The notes below the pieces were generated by a model that was given only the letters and a program-made list of their open reading frames with translations, made no database searches and had not been told where the DNA came from. This document shows positions 26,865 through 35,356 of a DNA stretch of 35,356 nt, in pieces (positions within the stretch are counted from its first letter, which is position 1; every line of letters begins with the position of its first letter). The DNA comes from Pavlovales sp. CCMP2436 (Eukaryota > Haptophyta > Pavlovophyceae > Pavlovales), in assembly GCA_026770615.1 (NCBI GenBank), contig MU631528.1, positions 8,920 through 44,275 on the forward strand, given 5' to 3'. The position numbers were made by a program, and so were the translations under genes.

Positions 26865-27104
26865 CAGTTCGGGACTGCGAGCGTCTCTGAATCTCCGCGT
26901 AGTTCCATCATCAACACCGGCGACAGTGGCTCCACCTCCGCGTCCGATCACCTGAACCTTCCCAACCTGACGCAGGTGTTCATATTCGATGGGATGCTCG
27001 TACCAAGGGACCAAGTCGACGATAAAGACCTCATGGTGCAGCATTTCAAGGCGGCCACTCGCGAGCTGTGCCCAGAGCTCAAGTGGGCGGTGAAGGAGTG
27101 GTGA
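26865..27104 (+). other. Coding-like exon fragment, unknown
   Basis: A plus frame between two stops encodes 79 residues including LPNLTQVFIFDGMLVPRDQV, then MVQHFKAATRELCPELKWAV and KEW. It looks like real protein and is followed at its stop by GTGAGTGCG, a donor-like site. Not recognised; it could belong to the LINE or to an interrupted host gene. Confidence 0.3.
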
Positions 27105-27149
27105 GTGCGTTAAGATCTGGGCAAATAAATATCTCCGGTCAGCAGCGAT

Positions 27150-28150
27150 AGAATGGACGATCAAGAGGAAGTGCACGCACAAACGAGGATCCCTGGGTCT
27201 CAGAAAGCAGAGCCCTCTTCGCAAATGAATGGGTCTCCAACTGGGAGCCAGGCAGCGAACACCACATCCCACCATTTCTCCAAAAAATCCGGATAGCCGC
27301 AACCCTCCAAGCCCTCCCACGGTTTGCTGCTTCCGCATGCGCCAGATCCCACACGGCACACCTGCGAAACGCTCGTCTGGACAAACATGATAGAACACTA
27401 GGAACATCTCTCCCGGGAGTTTCAACAGTCACCGACGTAGCAGTCGATGGCTCCCACAAGGAGATGACAGGGAAAACAGCAGGAGGCCGCTTACCTAATC
27501 AACTACCCAGACGGGAGACGGGAAATTCACGTGACCAACACCATCCGTCCAGGGGACAAAGACGCTCTAGACAGCGAGCTCACAGCTACGACACCCAGCC
27601 TCCGACTCAAATCCCTCCAAACACAGACGACACTCACCATCTCTTGGGACTGCCTCAACCCACTCAGAATTTGTGGCCCCTAAACCCCAACTGACAAACA
27701 CCGACTCACAACCCCAACACCGAGGCACGGACGAAACAGCCACGCCAAGCCGACAGTCACAACTTCGAAGACTCAGAGAATTCCTCACACGCAACACCCA
27801 CGCCGGCAAAACCCACATTTTCAAGCACCAGAAAGCCCAAGTTTACATTATTGACAACGCGGAAACCGATGCCCTCATCGGCAAGGCGAACGAGAAGGTC
27901 AATGAGATCCAACCACCGCCCACGGCAGGAGGAGCACCAATGCCAGCCTATGACGCAGTGCATGTGACGCTCAACGTCTGCGCTGACTGGGCCGCCAGAC
28001 AAGTGGCAGTGGAGAACCAAACCTCCTTTCACGACCTAGGCCCATGGGCTTGGCCGCCAGCAAGGTACATCGTCACAGATAAAGACGGGAACTTTATCGA
28101 CCACACTCCATCCACCATCCGCAGGGCAGTCATAGAAGAAGCGGGAACCC
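27150..28150 (+). pseudogene. RNase H-like segment of the LINE
   Basis: Open from about 27150: FANEWVSNWEPGSEH, then TVTDVAVDGSHKEMTGKTAG, where VAVDGS is the DGS start of a retroelement RNase H (first catalytic Asp). A frameshift near 27495 is followed in another frame by PDGRREIHVTNTIRP and DALDSELTA, where the Glu would be the second catalytic residue. After a second frame change the 27673 frame contains LNVCADWAARQVAV, like the GNxxADxLA end of RNase H. RNase H removes RNA from the RNA-DNA hybrid during retrotransposition. The assignment rests on these short motifs. Confidence 0.45.
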
Positions 28151-28165
28151 AAGCTAAAACCATCC

Positions 28166-28894
28166 ATGCCCGCAAAGACCCCCGGAACCTCACCAGACGC
28201 ACACAAAATATGCCATCCGAGGGACCGAACAGACCTCTGGATAAAGGAGTCAACAGCCTCCTTAAGACCACCCATGGGGAAAAACTCAGAGACTACTCAA
28301 CGCACATACGTCCGATACATGACAGGCACCACGAATTACAACACAGAACGGGCAAGAGACGAACCAAAGCTCCTCGACGTTACCCTCTACGAAGGTGGCC
28401 CTAAACTCAGCACCAAATGCTCCTTCTGCATCATGAAAAGCCTGAACCCAGCCGACGATACGGACTCAATCGAACATATCATGAAACATTGCCCAGCAAC
28501 CGCCGACCAACGTGACCTTCGACGAACCGTAGTCATGAAAAAACTCGGAGGCCTCGGCACCAACTCCGAATTACGCGCCATCGCCGACTCTGCACTCAGC
28601 CACCCGGACGCACACGCCGGGAGCGTCTCGATACAGACCCAGGAGCTAGTCAAGGAATGCCTCAAACTGAAACCAACCTGGGAGTACAAGACGGGCACCA
28701 TACAAGGAGTCCTCCTAGCAGCCAGTGAAACTTTAAACGCCGAAAGAACCAAGCTCATTAAGGGCGATGAGCCCACAAACGACCCTGATGACCCAGAAGA
28801 CACGGAAATCAACCTTTTACACTACCAACCCAGCCATCGCAGAGTAACAACTTGGCAAGCACCCACAATGTCGACGCGTTCGCAGCCTCCCTAA
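28166..28894 (+). pseudogene. LINE C-terminal zinc-knuckle segment
   Basis: Contains CSFCIMKSLNP, then DSIEHIMKHCP, the C-x2-C...H-x4-C arrangement found at the C-terminus of many LINE ORF2 proteins (typically CxLC......T.EHxLxxCP), thought to bind nucleic acid. It is followed by VVMKKLGGLGTNSELRAIAD and a helical region with HPDAHAGSVSIQTQELVKE. The frame overlaps the end of the RNase H-like frame, so one indel separates them. Confidence 0.6.
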
Positions 28895-29232
28895 ACGGCC
28901 GCCAACAACAACACACACACACCCAACAAAAACAAAAGAAAGCCAGACGGGCTACCCAGGGGCGGAAATCCAACTCCCTAAACCCCCCTAAACGACCTCG
29001 CACAAAAAAGGATACAGGCATACCCAACAACCCAACAGGAGATGGAGCCGGAAGCAGCACACTAACCATCGATACCACGCCAATTGAAGATAGAGACGAA
29101 AGCAGCACAGTAGCCATTAACAAACCCTTGAAACGCCCACGCGCTCAAATGGGCCGCCGTGGGAAACCCAAGATAATCATCCAATGGACGCCACGAGAGC
29201 CTGGGAAATCGAAAAACTCTTTGCTACCATAA
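28852..29232 (+). CDS. Basic Gln/Lys-rich linker ORF of the LINE
   Basis: 126 codons. Starts MASTHNVDAFAASLNGRQQQ, then KQKKARRATQGRK and PPKRPRTKKD, two clusters resembling nuclear localisation signals, then a Ser/Thr-rich part and KPLKRPRAQMGRRGKPK. It overlaps the OTU frame by 49 bp and the zinc-knuckle frame by 43 bp. It is probably a disordered linker of one long polyprotein, separated now by indels. Confidence 0.4.
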   Translation: MASTHNVDAFAASLNGRQQQHTHTQQKQKKARRATQGRKSNSLNPPKRPRTKKDTGIPNNPTGDGAGSSTLTIDTTPIEDRDESSTVAINKPLKRPRAQMGRRGKPKIIIQWTPREPGKSKNSLLP

Positions 29233-29857
29233 ACCTCATGTACATGGACGATGTGGGTGACGGGAACTGTTTCCTCTGCGCAGCCATGGGAATCGACGGC
29301 AGCGGTGCAAGTCACAAACAAGCAGCAGCGACCCTCCGCGAACGAGCCATAGCCCACGCCCGGGCGCTACCCGAAAACGTCCAGAACCACTTGGACCTCA
29401 GACGGCCCGACGAAGACCTAACAGATCCCTGTGGCAACAGCACCGCTCCCATGTGGTCGATGGCATACCAGGCAAATGAAGGTGGGTTGATACACAACAA
29501 CATGTTCTACAGCATACCAACCACCATCCTACGGATCGACATAGCAATAGCCACTCACAAGCAAGTGGGAATAGACATGACCTCAACCTTATTTATTCAT
29601 ATGGCAGGCCCAGACCCCAACTTACCTCACCCAGCCCATCCACTACCAAACAACTTAAAAGTGTCCAATGGGTGCCACCAGCAGCACCAAGACTAGGGGC
29701 ACGCAGGCTCCGACAACATTCACTAGTCACACTGATAAACATACCCAGACAAACAGACCTCGGACCCACGCCCATCCGCGTGATACACAGCAACATCGCC
29801 TCACACTACAAAGGAACCAAACCACTTATCCCAGGCCAACAACCGCAACCACTTTAG
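29184..29857 (+). pseudogene. OTU-family cysteine protease domain, frameshifted
   Basis: The first frame (29184-29696) reads YMDDVGDGNCFLCAAMGIDG, the OTU signature (D-G-N-C with catalytic Asp and Cys), followed by KQAAATLRERAIAHARALP as in the conserved helix after it. The catalytic His is in a second frame (29672-29857): IRVIHSNIASHYKGTKPL, matching the (I/V)..H....HY motif at the end of OTU domains. One frameshift near 29660-29680 separates the two. OTU proteases cleave ubiquitin chains or polyproteins; in retroelements the role is not settled. The length between Cys and His (about 170 residues) is within the family range. Confidence 0.7.
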
Positions 29858-29885
29858 ATGAGGAGAGACTTTTTTTAAGATAATT

Positions 29886-30525
29886 GGAGGATTATTGAGT
29901 CACCCCACCGCCTGGGACTAGACCAGGGGTTGGAGATTACCGCCCCCGGCGGTTAGGCGAGCTGCGCATTAGCGCACGTCATTTTAATTGTATAGGTATT
30001 AAATTGGCTGTTCGTATTCACAGCCCATACAATCCCTGGACGGACCGGGCAATTGTGGTCCACTCCCGAGAGCATCTACAGTATGGCTCCTTAAGAGCTT
30101 CTCTGCTTCTCTGGCTCTTGACCATTCTAGTCCGGGTAGCTCTGGGTAGCGACAACTGTCCGGGTAGGGCCTTCTGGGTAAGGGTAGCACCTGAGCCTAA
30201 AGTAGCACCTGAAGGCCCAGGGACCGGGAGAAGGCCCTAGGAGCTGTCGCGCGCCTCATGGGCGAGCCGTGTACCCTTCTCCTCCGAAGACCCGCCTGAT
30301 CGCCCCCCGTCCCGGGCGAACGAGGGTGCGACGGCCACTCCTGTGCGCCCCAAAGGCGACATTGCGCGCTCGCGGAGTATCCCCTGCAAGCACCAGGGCC
30401 ACCTACAACCCAGCGGCCCCACATCCGGGCACGGCGCGGCTGGGATTCGAGTTCCCGCGGCATAGACGGTCGGGTTTTCAAAACTTCAAAATAAAAAAAT
30501 TACCTTTGTTTGTATATTACTAATA
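29886..30525. other. Spacer, no supported gene
   Basis: Between the LINE tail and the 30.5-kb repeat. Contains repeated GGGTAGC phrases near 30130-30200 (GTCCGGGTAGCTCTGGGTAG). Open frames are short and without motif. Confidence 0.4.
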
Positions 30526-30722
30526 GGGATTCAAGCTGGCGTCTGACTGTTCTGAATGTTTTGCTGGTCTGAGCGCTGCGTCGCCCATTGCCTGCTGCGT
30601 GCCTTAGTCGGCTGCACTGGCTTGGGCGCCACCGCGCGTGCCGATGGATCTCCGGTAGTGTGCCCGGGCAAGGGCGTTTAGGGAGATGATCTGCTGGTTG
30701 CTGTTTGTCGTGTTCCCAAGCT
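30526..30722 (-). repeat. 197-bp dispersed repeat, copy 2
   Basis: About 95% identical by eye to 14356-14555. Here it is the 3' end of a longer coding frame, so this is the likelier source copy. Confidence 0.75.
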
Positions 30723-30867
30723 GGGCAGCGATCGGGGCCAGCGCGCTCAAGCGCGCGAGCAGCAGCTGCGCATGGCCGCGTGCCGCGATCGTACCGATCG
30801 TGTCGATGAGTTGCTTCTTGATGCGCGCGGCCGCCTCCATCGGACTCACGCCCATCAGCGCGTACAT
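30604..30867 (-). CDS. 87-aa C-terminal exon, unknown
   Basis: Starts MYALMGVSPMEAAARIKKQL, then IDTIGTIAARGHAQLLLARL, an amphipathic helical region, then GNTTNSNQQIISLNAL and ends GGAQASAAD at a TAG... stop. A splice acceptor (GGCGCAG|GGAGGCC) lies just before the ATG, so this may be the last exon of a gene whose other exons are outside the view or lost. No family was recognised. The last third is shared with the repeat at 14.4 kb. Confidence 0.4.
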   Translation of the reverse strand: MYALMGVSPMEAAARIKKQLIDTIGTIAARGHAQLLLARLSALAPIAAQLGNTTNSNQQIISLNALARAHYRRSIGTRGGAQASAAD

Positions 30868-31309
30868 CTTGCGGCCTCCCTGCGCCGCGATTGTTTATGT
30901 ATGTATGTATTTATTTCCGCGAGCACTCCATTTTTATTTCTAGTACGGGCGCTTGCCAGCTAGCCAAATGTGCCTGGGGGGACTGGGCCCTATCTTTTCA
31001 GCCAGTGGGGACGCCGGGAAGGCCTCCAAACGTAGTGTGTGCCAAATGTGACGGCAACGTTTTGGCACGGGCAGTACATATATGCAATTTGCACATTTCC
31101 CGCAAGTTTCTAGGTAAGCTCCTAGTTATAATATGTGTGCGTGTGAATAAAATCTGTAAAAAGATGTGCGTGTAAATAATATCTGGAAGGAGTACGTCCG
31201 CCCCCTAGTAACATATAGCTATGAAGCCAGCCCCGCAAGCTGCCAAGACGCTCGGGAGACGCTCGGGCACTGCTATGCGCTTCCTCGCAAGACCATGGCG
31301 GCACAGCGC
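30868..31309. other. Spacer with GTAT microsatellite
   Basis: GTATGTATGTATGTATTTAT near 30897. It is also the 3' flank of the large minus-strand gene. No gene seen. Confidence 0.4.
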
Positions 31310-34300
31310 TCAAAAGGCGATGAGCTGGTAGAAATCGCTCATGCGCAACTCTCCCGGGTGTGCGCTTTGCTCAGCGGTGGGGTGGCGCCAGCGCTTGATC
31401 TCGAGCCGCACGTTCTCGTCGATAGGGTGCTGCCACGACGAGCGGCCGGTGAGCGTGTTGTGGTAAAAGGTGTGCATGCGCGTCGTCTCAGCGGCCGTGA
31501 CGCCGTCCGAAATCCGGCCGCTCACAAGCGCCTCGAGTGCGTGCGGCGGCGGCGGCGGCGGTGCTGTCGCGGTGGCCGTCGAGGGGGTGCGGCGGCGCAT
31601 TGCGGGCGGCGGCGGGACGGCCGGCTGCTGCGCGGCCTGGCTCGGCTCCGACTCCAGCGGCTGCACCGGCGTGGGCTGCTGCAGCTGCGCGAGTGCGCGG
31701 CTCGAGATCTCCACTTCGATCCAACCGGCAGGCGTCTCGACAGCGAGGGCCAGGTCCACGAGCCACAGCAGCTCGGGCTCCTCGAACCCGTCGACGCCTA
31801 GCGAGCGGGCAGCGGCGAGCACCTCCTCGAGCGCGCGCGGCCGGGTGGCGAGCGTTGCGCTGCGGATCGGTGCGGAGGCGAGCTCGCGCGCGCGCATTCT
31901 TTCCAACGCGTCCGAGGCGCCCTTAACGGCCGTCGCCATGCCGAGCGCCTCGTCAAACAACTTGCGCGCTAGCGCTGTGCTTCGCGCGGCAAAGGGCAAG
32001 GCGGAGTGCGTGGCGCCGCGCTCTCGCTCGAGCCGGGCCGAGAGCGCGGCGGCCTGCGCAAGCTGATAGTGCCCCGCCGCCGCCGCCGCCGCCGCCGAGT
32101 CGCCGCCGCCGCCGCGGGCCAGCCGACGCATCCTTGCGCGCACGCACAGCTCGGGCACGTCGGTGAAGCTGGCAAAGCCCTGGCCGCTCACAAAATCGTG
32201 GATGTAGACGCCGCCAGAAGTGTCGGCGGCGGCAAAGAGCATGTAAGAACCGCGCAGCGGCGGCGGCGCGAGAGGCGGCGGGGCGGCGGCGGGCGGCCCC
32301 TCTGCGGCGGCGGACGCGTCCTTTGCGGCGAACTCGGTGAAGGTGGCGAGGAACGGGTCATGCGCCTCGTCAGAGCGGCTCGAGCCGGGCGGACAGCGCG
32401 CGGCCTCCGCGCGCTTGGCGCGGCGCGCTTCCGCGCGGCGCGTGCGCGCGCCGGGCGTCTCAGCGCCCGCGCCCTCGTCGAGTGACGCGCGCCTCAGCCC
32501 TCGGCGGGGGCGGTCGGCCAGAGCGGCGTCAGAGGCGCCGTCAGAGCGACGCACCGCCTCGGCGATCAGCCAGAGCGGCGCGCGCTCGGCCGGTTCCGCC
32601 GCGTCGACGCGCACACCGAGCCGACGGGCCGCTGCGTCGACGGCGGAGGGGGTCACCGGTTGCGTGCGCCGCGCGCGCTGCGAGAGGGCCACTGCGATGC
32701 CAGCACCCGCCGCAGCACCGCCCACGCTGACCTCGGGCAGCAACCCGGGCAGTGGCTCGAGCGCGCGCAACGCCTCAATCTCCGCAACGAGGCGCTCCGC
32801 CTGCCCCCCCGCGACCGCAACGCCGCCGAGCGCAGCGCCGCCGAGCGCGCGCGTGAGGAGTCGCTCCTCAGCGCGTGGCAGGCGGAGCGCCGAGCCGACG
32901 CAGCCGGACGCGGAGTGCACAAGCGGCGGCAGCGGTGTGCCGCCCGCCGGTTGTTGCCCCCCCTGCGCGCGCCTGCTGCCCAAACGGGCCGCCGCCTCGA
33001 GCGCCGCGGACGCGACGACGCGACAGATTGCCAGCACTTCGTCGCGCTCGTCCTTGTTGATTCGCCGCTCACCCACGCGCCTCGCAACCTTTACGAGCGC
33101 CGATTCTGCCGCGTCCGCCTCCACCTCCATCCGCGCGCGCAGACTCTCGAGTGCAGCCGCCTGCCACTCCGAGACGCCCGCGGCGTGGCGGCGCGGGCAG
33201 CGCACGAAGGGGTGGCGCGCGAGCAGCGACGGGGCGAACGAGGCGCAGAAGGCGCAGAAGAAGCCGCCCCTCGCATCGTGCGCGCGCGCCGCCTCGTCGT
33301 AGCCCAGGTTCCACCCGTGCTCGCACGCGCCCTCGGTCGGGTGCGTGAGCTGTGCGCCCCACCACGGCGCCTCTCGTAGCGTGCGCACGGTGCGCAGCCG
33401 GCCGAGGGCCTCGTCGCGAGAGCGCTTGGCGACGCGGTACTCTTCGCGCGCCGCGCGGAGCCTCGGCCGCAGCCCCGCCACTTCCGCGGCCGCAACGCAC
33501 TCGGCGTAGACGTCGCGCCAGTCGCGGAAGAGTAGCCCGGCCGCCCGCTCCGCCCGCCCGTCAAAGGTGAGCAGGTCCCGGCTCGCGGCGTGGACGGCGG
33601 CCTGGGCGACCTCGGCGGTGGCGGTGGCGGCGCGCAGCGTGGAGGTGAGTTCGGCCACGCGCGTGTGCAGGTGGCCGCGCAGTGGGACGGCGGCAGGGTC
33701 GGGCGCGCTGACGCTGAGCTCAGAGAGGAGGAGGGCCGACACGCCCAGACCCGCCGCCAGCCCGGTGAAAGCGTACACGGGCCAGCCTGCGCTCGCGAGG
33801 TGCAGAAACTCTTCGACGATCTTCCGGCGCGCCTCCTCCACCTGCTGCGCGGCCGAGTGCAGCAGGCGCAGCGTCAGTACCGCGCTGAGCACCGCCGCGC
33901 CCGCCGGTCCGTCGTGCGCCTCGGAGGCCTCATCGGCGGGCACCTCGATGGCGACGTGCACCGCCTCGAGGCGCAGCGAGTGGTCGAGTAGCCCGAGCCA
34001 CGCGCACAGGTCGTCCACCGCGTGCTCCTCGCACGCCGCGCGGAACACGCGAACTGCCGCCTCCCCCGCCGGCCCGTGGTGCACCGCGGCGGCGGCGGCG
34101 GCGGCGGCGGCGGCAGAAGCGGCGGCTGACGATTTCTGCCTGCCCGTGCCATCGCCTCCGCCACCGGTGGAGCCGGGCGGCGGGGGGAGCAGCCCCTCGG
34201 CGCGCGCGAGCGAGGTGCTGTGCACGGGCGAGGTGCTGTGCACGAGCGAGGTGCTGTGCTGTGCTGTGCTGTGCTCGGAGGCGTCGAGGGAGGAGAGGGA

Positions 34301-35198
34301 GGAGAGGCAAGGAATGATTTTCATAACCCCTTGGACGAGGGACTTGCACGCGTCCGACTGCAGCACGCGCGCCAGCGGCAGCGAGAGGCGGAAGGAGAGC
34401 GTGCTCGCGGGCAGGCTCGCGTCCACGGCGGCGCACGCGTCGAGCTCGTCGAGCGCGCCGAGCGCCTCGTCGCGCGCGGCGCGGGCGGCCTTGTGCACCG
34501 CTCGCTCGGCGCGCGAGCGGGCGAGGCGCGACTCCAGGTGGCGCGCCTGCGCGTCGAGCGCAGCGAGCGTGGCCTTGCGCGAGTGCGCCTCGAGCGCGTT
34601 GAGCACCTCGAGGCCTCCCCCCGTGCGGCGCAACGCCTCCGCTGCCCGGTTCGCTTGCGCCACCACGCCGCGCAGCGCGGGCAGGTCGCGCACGAGCGAG
34701 AGGAGCTGGCCCTGCACGCGCACGGCCTCGTCGAACACGGCGCGCGCGGGCAGCCGCGCGGAGGGCGCCTCGCGGCAGGCCTGCGTCATCCGGCCGAGGG
34801 TGGCCAACGCCTCGTCGTTGGCCAGCGCGTCGTCCTCCACGTGCGCGAGCAACGCCGCCGCCTCCGCCTCCGCAACGTCGGCGGAGGGAGCGGAGGGGCG
34901 GCGGCGGAGGCGGGGCTCGGGCGGCGACGGCTCGGCGAACTGGGCCGCGCGCGTGCGGAGGAGGTACTCGAGGTCGGTCGTCACCTCCTCCAGCTCGCGC
35001 CGCAGCTGCAGCAGGTGCGCCCCCTGCCCGAGCAACAGCTCCGCCGCGCAGACGTCCTCTTGCTCGAGCGAAGCGATCTATTAGGATGATGAATAATAAT
35101 ATCTATTAGAGGGGCGGTCAGGGGGGACTCACCTGCGTCATCGAGCCGTCGATCATGGCCATCTCCTGCAGCGCCGCCGCCAGCCCCTCTCGCGCGGC
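31310..35198 (-). CDS. Large coiled-coil protein with CEP164-type WW module
   Basis: Exons seen: 35198-35133 (22 codons) and 35077-31310, joined by a 55-nt intron in phase 0; more exons lie upstream beyond the window. About 1,277 codons are visible. The N-terminal two thirds are Ala/Arg/Glu-rich helical coiled coil (ELEEVTTDLEYLLRTRAAQF). A Cys-rich patch (CEHGWNLGYDE, FFCAFC, PFVRCPRRH) may bind zinc. Near the C-terminus GVDGFEEPELLWLVDLALAV precedes GWIEVEI and, after an Ala/Pro/Gln-rich insert of about 70 residues, FYHNTLTGRSSWQHPIDEN. This 'GxDxxxEPELLWL...W...YYNxxTGxSxWxHPxDE' arrangement is that of the CEP164 WW domain, used at centriole distal appendages for ciliogenesis. In CEP164 it is N-terminal; here it is C-terminal. 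Poly-Ala tracts come from GCC repeats. A further intron is likely at about 34200-34327 (in-frame, pyrimidine-rich, His-Ser-Thr repeats when translated). Confidence 0.7.
35078..35132 (-). other. 55-nt intron
   Basis: On the minus strand: donor CAG|GTGAGT, acceptor TCCTAATAG|ATCGC. The branch-like CTAAT is only a few bases from the AG. The next upstream acceptor (AACTAATAG|GCCGC at 35199) has the same form. Confidence 0.75.
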
Positions 35199-35260
35199 CT
35201 ATTAGTTGTTGCCAGTCGCGGGCAAGGGGGATGCAGGAGTTCGTACAATGCACACAAACC

Positions 35261-35356
35261 AGACAGTGCAGTAGACAGTGCAGTAGACAGTGCAGTAGAC
35301 AGTGCAGTAGACAGTGCAGTAGACAGTGCAGTAGACAGTGCAGTAGACAGTGCAGT
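35261..35356. repeat. 12-bp minisatellite, eight perfect units
   Basis: AGACAGTGCAGT repeated exactly eight times to the end of the window. It lies in the upstream intron of the large minus-strand gene. Confidence 0.95.

Larger units (their letters stand above)
27150..29885 (+). mobile_element. 5'-truncated LINE-type retrotransposon with OTU protease
   Basis: From 5' to 3': an RNase H-like stretch, a Cys/His knuckle, a basic linker, an OTU protease and a short non-coding tail (AGACTTTTTTTAAGATAATT). No endonuclease or reverse transcriptase is present upstream, consistent with the usual 5' truncation of LINE copies. Codon use (Ala/Pro/Thr/His, moderate GC) differs from host genes on both sides. 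At least four frameshifts show it is dead. Confidence 0.6.

Noticed and set aside
28852..29232. Basic ORF as an independent DNA-binding protein
   Set aside because: It overlaps both neighbouring LINE frames and is better explained as a linker of one polyprotein separated by indels.
33567..35084. 505-codon plus-strand frame opposite the large coiled-coil gene
   Set aside because: Ser/Arg/Ala-rich mirror of the minus gene, without motif; the minus frame has splice sites and the WW module.
35261..35356. Possible CRISPR array or telomere
   Set aside because: Perfect 12-bp tandem units with no spacers, and not a telomere-type motif; a plain minisatellite.

Overview
The window is eukaryotic nuclear DNA. 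It is GC-rich in the gene blocks and AT-rich in the spacers. Coding frames are broken by GT-AG introns, some very short (54-bp exon; 55-nt intron). The proteins are Ala/Arg/Pro-rich with homopolymer tracts. Host genes include an NSF-type AAA ATPase and a protein with a CEP164-type WW module, which points to a flagellated protist. GC-rich DNA with many broken virus-like elements would fit a haptophyte-like microalga. That assignment is inference; no marker RNA gene is present.

Layout. 0.5-1.0 kb: a frameshifted RecQ/DEAD-like helicase fragment. 1.4-4.5 kb: a three-exon NSF-like gene (plus strand). 4.7-16.0 kb: accessory DNA bounded by a 69-bp inverted repeat. It contains a two-exon gene of unknown function (7.0-9.0 kb, minus), a repeat-rich protein with two unrelated 22-residue repeats and an assembly gap (9.8-11.5 kb, minus), foldback elements, a 204-bp tandem repeat and four copies of a 93-bp repeat family.

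17.4-26.6 kb: the remains of a Polinton or Polinton-like virus (PLV), nearly all on the minus strand. Recognisable pieces are an intact 271-aa ORF of unknown function behind a repeated 5' cassette, a GIY-YIG-like protein, a scrambled protein-primed DNA polymerase B in at least five blocks, a double-jelly-roll major capsid protein, a possible primase fragment, a GHSLGG hydrolase/lipase fragment and a broken penton-like capsid protein. Nearly all carry stops or frameshifts, so this is a decayed endogenous element, a mosaic of several copies, or a poor assembly of a repeat family. Small inverted-repeat (MITE-like) elements are inserted in it.

27.1-29.9 kb: a 5'-truncated LINE-type retrotransposon (plus) with an RNase H-like segment, a Cys/His knuckle, a basic linker and an OTU-family cysteine protease at the 3' end. 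30.5-30.9 kb: a C-terminal exon whose last 197 bp recurs at 14.4 kb. 31.3-35.2 kb: a large coiled-coil gene (minus) with the CEP164-type WW module, its upstream intron running into a 12-bp minisatellite that fills the window end.

The observations I think deserve most attention are the scrambled polymerase with an inverted internal block, the OTU protease carried by the LINE, the NSF paralogue with a dead-looking D2 site and a presequence-like N-terminus, and the 11.4-kb segment inside 69-bp inverted repeats.
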